Positions 60,870-64,000 of a stretch of DNA of 64,000 bases are shown here, in pieces. This DNA is from Bradyrhizobium guangzhouense. GTDB lineage: Bacteria; Pseudomonadota; Alphaproteobacteria; Rhizobiales; Xanthobacteraceae. The notes below the pieces were generated by a model. It did no database searches. It was not told the origin of the DNA and saw only the letters and a program-made list of their open reading frames with translations. Position numbers and translations under genes: made by a program. Location: NCBI RefSeq assembly GCF_004114955.1, contig NZ_CP030053.1, positions 4,898,001 to 4,962,000 on the forward strand, given 5' to 3'. Numbering within the stretch: position 1 is the first letter of the stretch; the number at the start of each line of letters is the position of its first letter.

Positions 60870-61234
60870 CAGATACGATCTTTGTGACCGGCCTGTCGAT
60901 CCATGCGCGCCATGGCGTGCTGGATCATGAAACCAAAGTCGGCCAGCGCTTCGTGATCGACCTCGAGCTCTACACCGATTTGTCGGAGCCTTCACGCAGC
61001 GACCGGCTTGGCGATACGGTCTCCTATGCCGACGTGGTGGCGACCACGACGGACGCGTTCAAGAACACCAATTACAAGCTGCTGGAGCGCGCGGCCGGTG
61101 CGGTCGCCGATGCCATCCTGTCGCACTTTCCGCGCATCCGCGCCGTGAAGATCACCGTGCACAAACCGCACGCGCCGATCGCCGCGATCTTCGACGATGT
61201 CGGCGTGATGCTGACGCGCTCGCGGCATCCCTGA
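60866..61234 (+). CDS. folB: Dihydroneopterin aldolase
   Basis: Converts 7,8-dihydroneopterin to 6-hydroxymethyl-dihydropterin and glycolaldehyde. 122 aa, octameric tunnel-fold enzyme. Conserved LSIHARHGVLDHETKVGQRF at the N-terminus, the SYADVVATTTDAF segment and the final VKITVHKPHAPI with the catalytic Lys. ATG overlaps the folP stop; folK begins 2 bp later. Confidence 0.95.
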   Translation: MTDTIFVTGLSIHARHGVLDHETKVGQRFVIDLELYTDLSEPSRSDRLGDTVSYADVVATTTDAFKNTNYKLLERAAGAVADAILSHFPRIRAVKITVHKPHAPIAAIFDDVGVMLTRSRHP

Positions 61235-61235
61235 C

Positions 61236-61727
61236 ATGGCGAGCGTGCTGATCGCACTCGGCGGCAATGTCGGCGACGTCCGCACGACCTTCAAAAAGGC
61301 GGTCGCCCATATCTGCGGCATGGCGCAGGCCGCATTGATCGCGCGCTCTTCGGACTATGCGACGCCACCCTGGGGCGACGAGGATCAGGACCCCTTCATC
61401 AATGCCTGCGTCGAGATCGAGACCGGCCTCGATCCGCATGCGCTGTTGTTCGTGATGCAGAAAGTCGAGCAGAAATTCGGCCGTACGCGCGACAAGGATC
61501 GGCGCTGGGGTCCGCGCACGCTCGATCTCGACATGATCGCCTATGACGATGTGTCGATGAACAAGCCCGACCTGACCCTGCCGCATCCCCGCCTGTTCGA
61601 ACGCGCTTTCGTGCTGGTGCCGCTGGCCGAAATCGCAGCCGATCGCGTCATCTCGGGCCTTCGCGTGCGTGACGCCCTCACCAGCGTCTCGACGCAAGGC
61701 ATTGAGCGGCTTTCGGATACCGGTTAA
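61236..61727 (+). CDS. folK: 6-hydroxymethyl-dihydropterin pyrophosphokinase
   Basis: Transfers pyrophosphate from ATP to 6-hydroxymethyl-dihydropterin. 163 aa with LIALGGNVGD at the start, the RDKDRRWGPRTLDLDMIAY motif with the Mg-binding Asp pair, and LPHPRLFERAFVLVPLAEIA. Last of the folate trio. Confidence 0.95.
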   Translation: MASVLIALGGNVGDVRTTFKKAVAHICGMAQAALIARSSDYATPPWGDEDQDPFINACVEIETGLDPHALLFVMQKVEQKFGRTRDKDRRWGPRTLDLDMIAYDDVSMNKPDLTLPHPRLFERAFVLVPLAEIAADRVISGLRVRDALTSVSTQGIERLSDTG

Positions 61728-61807
61728 CCAAAATCGACCGTTTGCAGAGGCGGCCCGCCGTGGCAAATTCGCTGCGAATGTCGAGATGTTCGGGAGCCCC
61801 TGACCGT

Positions 61808-63679
61808 ATGACCTCCGTGACTGACGATCTGCCGCTGGCGGCCGATTTTCCCAAGGCGACGGACGCGGACTGGCGCAAGCTGGTCGACGGCGTGCTGAAG
61901 GGAGCGCCGTTCGAGAAGCTGGTCGGCAAGACCTATGACGGTCTCAAGATCGAGCCGCTCTATCCGCGCGCCAAGGGCGCAGCGCCGGTGGCGGGGCGGC
62001 CGGCGGCCGCGCCATGGCAGGTCATGCAGCGGATCGATCATCCCGATGCGCTCGCAGCGAACGCGCAGGCACTGATCGATCTGGAGAACGGCGCCACGGG
62101 ACTTTCGCTCGTGTTCGCCGGCGGCGCCGGCAGTCATGGCTTCGGCCTGGAACCGACGGCGGATGCGGTTGCCAAGGTGCTGAAGGACATTCACCTCGAC
62201 GCCGGCATCGGCATCGAGCTTCAGATCGGTCCACAATCGCGGATGGCCGCGATCCATTTCGCGGAATATGTGAAGAGCAACGGCGTCGATCCCGCCGCCT
62301 GCGACATCCGCTTCGGGCTCGATCCGCTCGCGGCCTGCGCAGTGTGGGGAAGCAGCCCCTACAGCTGGGAAGAGATCGTTCCCGCCGTCACGGGCGGCAT
62401 CAAGGGCCTTGCCGCGCTCGGCTTCAAGGGACCATTTGCCTCCGCCGACGGACGCGTGATCCACGATGCCGGCGGCTCGGAGGTGCAGGAGCTCGCTTTC
62501 GTGCTTGCCTGCGGCGTCGCCTATCTGCGTGCGATCGAGGGCGCCGGCGTGCCGCTCGCGCAGGCGCAAGGCATGGTCTATGCGCGGCTCGCAGCTGACG
62601 CCGACCAGTTCCTGACCATGGCGAAGTTCCGCGCGCTGCGATTGCTCTGGGCGCGCGTCGAGGCCGCCTGCGGCCTGGCGCCGAAGCCGCTGTTCATTGC
62701 CGCCGATACGGCCTGGCGCATGCTGACGCAGCGTGACCCCTATGTGAACATGCTGCGCGCGACCATCGCGACATTCGCGGCCGGGCTGGCAGGCGCCGAT
62801 GCGATCACCGTGCTGCCGCATACGCTGGCGCTCGGACTGCCTGATCCGTTCGCGCGGCGCGTTGCACGCAACACACAAGCCCTGCTGCTCGAAGAAAGCA
62901 ACCTCGCCAAGGTCAGCGATCCCGCGGCGGGATCCGGCGGCATCGAGACGCTCACGGCGCAGCTTTGCGAAGCGGCCTGGGCGCTGTTTCAGGAGAGCGA
63001 GAAGGCCGGCGGCGCCTTTGCCGCGCTTCAGCAGGGCCTGTTTCAGGGCAAGGTCGCGTCCACGCGCAAGGCGCGCGAGGCCAACATCGCCAAGCGCCGC
63101 GACGTGCTGACCGGCGCCAGCGAGTTTCCGAACCTGCATGAGGGCGAGACGGCCGTGCTGAAGGCGATGCCCATCGCGCTCGCGCCTTATGGCGATGCCA
63201 AATACAAGTTTGACGCGCTTGCGCCGATCCGCCTGGCGCAGCCGTTCGAGGCGCTGCGCGACAAATCGGATGCGGCGCTGAAAGCGCAAGGCGCGCGGCC
63301 CAGCGTGTTCCTGGCCAATCTCGGCACGCCTGCCGATTTTACCGCGCGCGCGACATTCGCAAAAAGCTTCTTCGAGGCCGGCGGCATCCAAGCCATCGAC
63401 AGCGACGGTTTTGCCGATCCGGCCAAGCTGGCTGCGGCCTTCAAGGTATCAGGCGCGGAGCTCGCCTGCCTGTGTTCCAGCGACAAGGCCTATGCGGAAC
63501 ACGCCGAAGCCGCCGCGAAGGCCCTGCAAACGGCGGGCGCGCGACATATCTATCTGGCAGGCCGTCCGGCCGAGGCCGAGGCGGCCTTGCGCGCGGCCGG
63601 TGTCACGGGCTTCGTCTTCGCCGGGGCCGACGCGCTTGCGACGCTGCAAGACGCTTATGTCCTGATGGAGCTGGCATGA
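61808..63679 (+). CDS. mutA: Methylmalonyl-CoA mutase small subunit
   Basis: The non-catalytic beta chain of the heterodimeric B12-dependent mutase, which interconverts succinyl-CoA and methylmalonyl-CoA. 623 aa from ATG 61808, beginning MTSVTDDLPLAADFPKATDA. It has a TIM-barrel-like first part (FGLEPTADAVAKVLKDIHLD, DPYVNMLRATIATFAAGLAG) and a degenerate cobalamin-like C-terminal domain lacking the DxHxxG B12 motif, as expected for the small chain. The catalytic mutB is not in the window; the next gene is unrelated. Confidence 0.9.
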   Translation: MTSVTDDLPLAADFPKATDADWRKLVDGVLKGAPFEKLVGKTYDGLKIEPLYPRAKGAAPVAGRPAAAPWQVMQRIDHPDALAANAQALIDLENGATGLSLVFAGGAGSHGFGLEPTADAVAKVLKDIHLDAGIGIELQIGPQSRMAAIHFAEYVKSNGVDPAACDIRFGLDPLAACAVWGSSPYSWEEIVPAVTGGIKGLAALGFKGPFASADGRVIHDAGGSEVQELAFVLACGVAYLRAIEGAGVPLAQAQGMVYARLAADADQFLTMAKFRALRLLWARVEAACGLAPKPLFIAADTAWRMLTQRDPYVNMLRATIATFAAGLAGADAITVLPHTLALGLPDPFARRVARNTQALLLEESNLAKVSDPAAGSGGIETLTAQLCEAAWALFQESEKAGGAFAALQQGLFQGKVASTRKAREANIAKRRDVLTGASEFPNLHEGETAVLKAMPIALAPYGDAKYKFDALAPIRLAQPFEALRDKSDAALKAQGARPSVFLANLGTPADFTARATFAKSFFEAGGIQAIDSDGFADPAKLAAAFKVSGAELACLCSSDKAYAEHAEAAAKALQTAGARHIYLAGRPAEAEAALRAAGVTGFVFAGADALATLQDAYVLMELA

Positions 63680-64000
63680 CCGACGCAAGCAAACCCGTTC
63701 TGACCGGCGGCTGCCAATGCGGGGCGGTGCGCTTTGCGATTTCGGCAACACCCAACAAGGTGTCGATCTGCCACTGCCGGATGTGCCAGAAGGCGAGCGG
63801 CGCGCCCTTCGCCTCCTTCGCCGACATCAACCGGACGGATTTTGCCTGGACCAAAGGCACACCGTCCGCATTCCAATCCTCCACGATCGCGATGCGCGAT
63901 TTTTGTGCTGCCTGCGGCACGCCGCTGAGCTTCCGTCGCATCGACGGCGAGCGGATCGAGATCATGACCGGCGCGTTCGACCGACCTGACCGGCTGGTGC
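63676..64000 (+). CDS. GFA-family (glutathione-dependent formaldehyde-activating-like) protein, 3' end outside window
   Basis: Starts at an ATG overlapping the mutA stop (ATGA). Beta-tent fold with zinc ligands: GGCQCGAVRF, then ICHCRMCQKASGAPFASF and FCAACGTPLSFR, the three Cys clusters of the GFA/CENP-V family. Cut by the right edge after about 108 codons. The role of such proteins is not settled (glutathione adducts or metal binding). Confidence 0.9.
   Translation, partial: MTDASKPVLTGGCQCGAVRFAISATPNKVSICHCRMCQKASGAPFASFADINRTDFAWTKGTPSAFQSSTIAMRDFCAACGTPLSFRRIDGERIEIMTGAFDRPDRLV

Overview
The window is 64 kb of GC-rich alphaproteobacterial chromosome. Protein content (cycHJKL-type cytochrome c maturation, FeuP/FeuQ-like two-component pair, MucR/Ros regulator, rhizobial-type Ku, many small rhizobial hypothetical proteins), EcfG-type promoters (GGAAC-N16-CGTT), CtrA-type boxes (TTAA-N7-TTAA) and interspersed palindromes of the kinds I associate with Bradyrhizobium and relatives all point to the order Hyphomicrobiales (Rhizobiales), most likely Bradyrhizobium. 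Genes are densely packed on both strands. I saw no rRNA, tRNA, IS element, prophage or CRISPR array.

Layout. 1-5.5 kb: the end of a chemotaxis receptor and the cytochrome c maturation operon ccmI-ccmE-ccmF-ccmH, all minus strand. 5.6-10 kb: two hypothetical genes, a histidine kinase and response regulator pair, and a small membrane protein with an EcfG-type promoter. 10.3-12.3 kb: Ku (end joining), small hypotheticals and an orphan Flp pilin. 12.4-16.5 kb: a translationally coupled trio of nucleoside/AMP phosphorylase-like enzyme, PRPP-synthetase-like enzyme and beta-CASP metallo-beta-lactamase nuclease, a plausible RNA or nucleotide salvage module. 17-22.8 kb: a thiamine-diphosphate enzyme, a membrane alpha/beta hydrolase, a 14-TM drug exporter and a YcgN protein. 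23-28 kb: a class A penicillin-binding protein, a split DUF1214/DUF1254 pair and an MFS transporter.

28-32 kb: an arsenic resistance island with a flavoprotein carrying a Cys-rich tail, two divergent ArsR genes with different operators, Acr3 and ArsC. 32-36.4 kb: a Crp/Fnr regulator, stress-related small proteins with divergent EcfG promoters, an internally shortened LysR regulator, RidA and an ATC-hydrolase-like protein. 36.4-41.2 kb: a tight four-gene operon led by an exported TPR-CHAT protease-like protein, followed by a small exported protein and two zinc-ribbon proteins; this is the best candidate for an undescribed system.

41.3-51 kb: mixed genes including a DUF2336 protein behind a perfect CtrA box, a BrnT/BrnA toxin-antitoxin pair with a perfect palindromic operator, a PAS histidine kinase coupled to a peptidoglycan-binding protein, SufE, MucR and a Pro-rich membrane protein behind an EcfG promoter. 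51-64 kb: two polyprenol-dependent-type glycosyltransferases, a class II aldolase family protein, an M20 peptidase, a HerA-like ATPase, the folate operon folP-folB-folK, the small subunit of methylmalonyl-CoA mutase and the start of a GFA-family gene.
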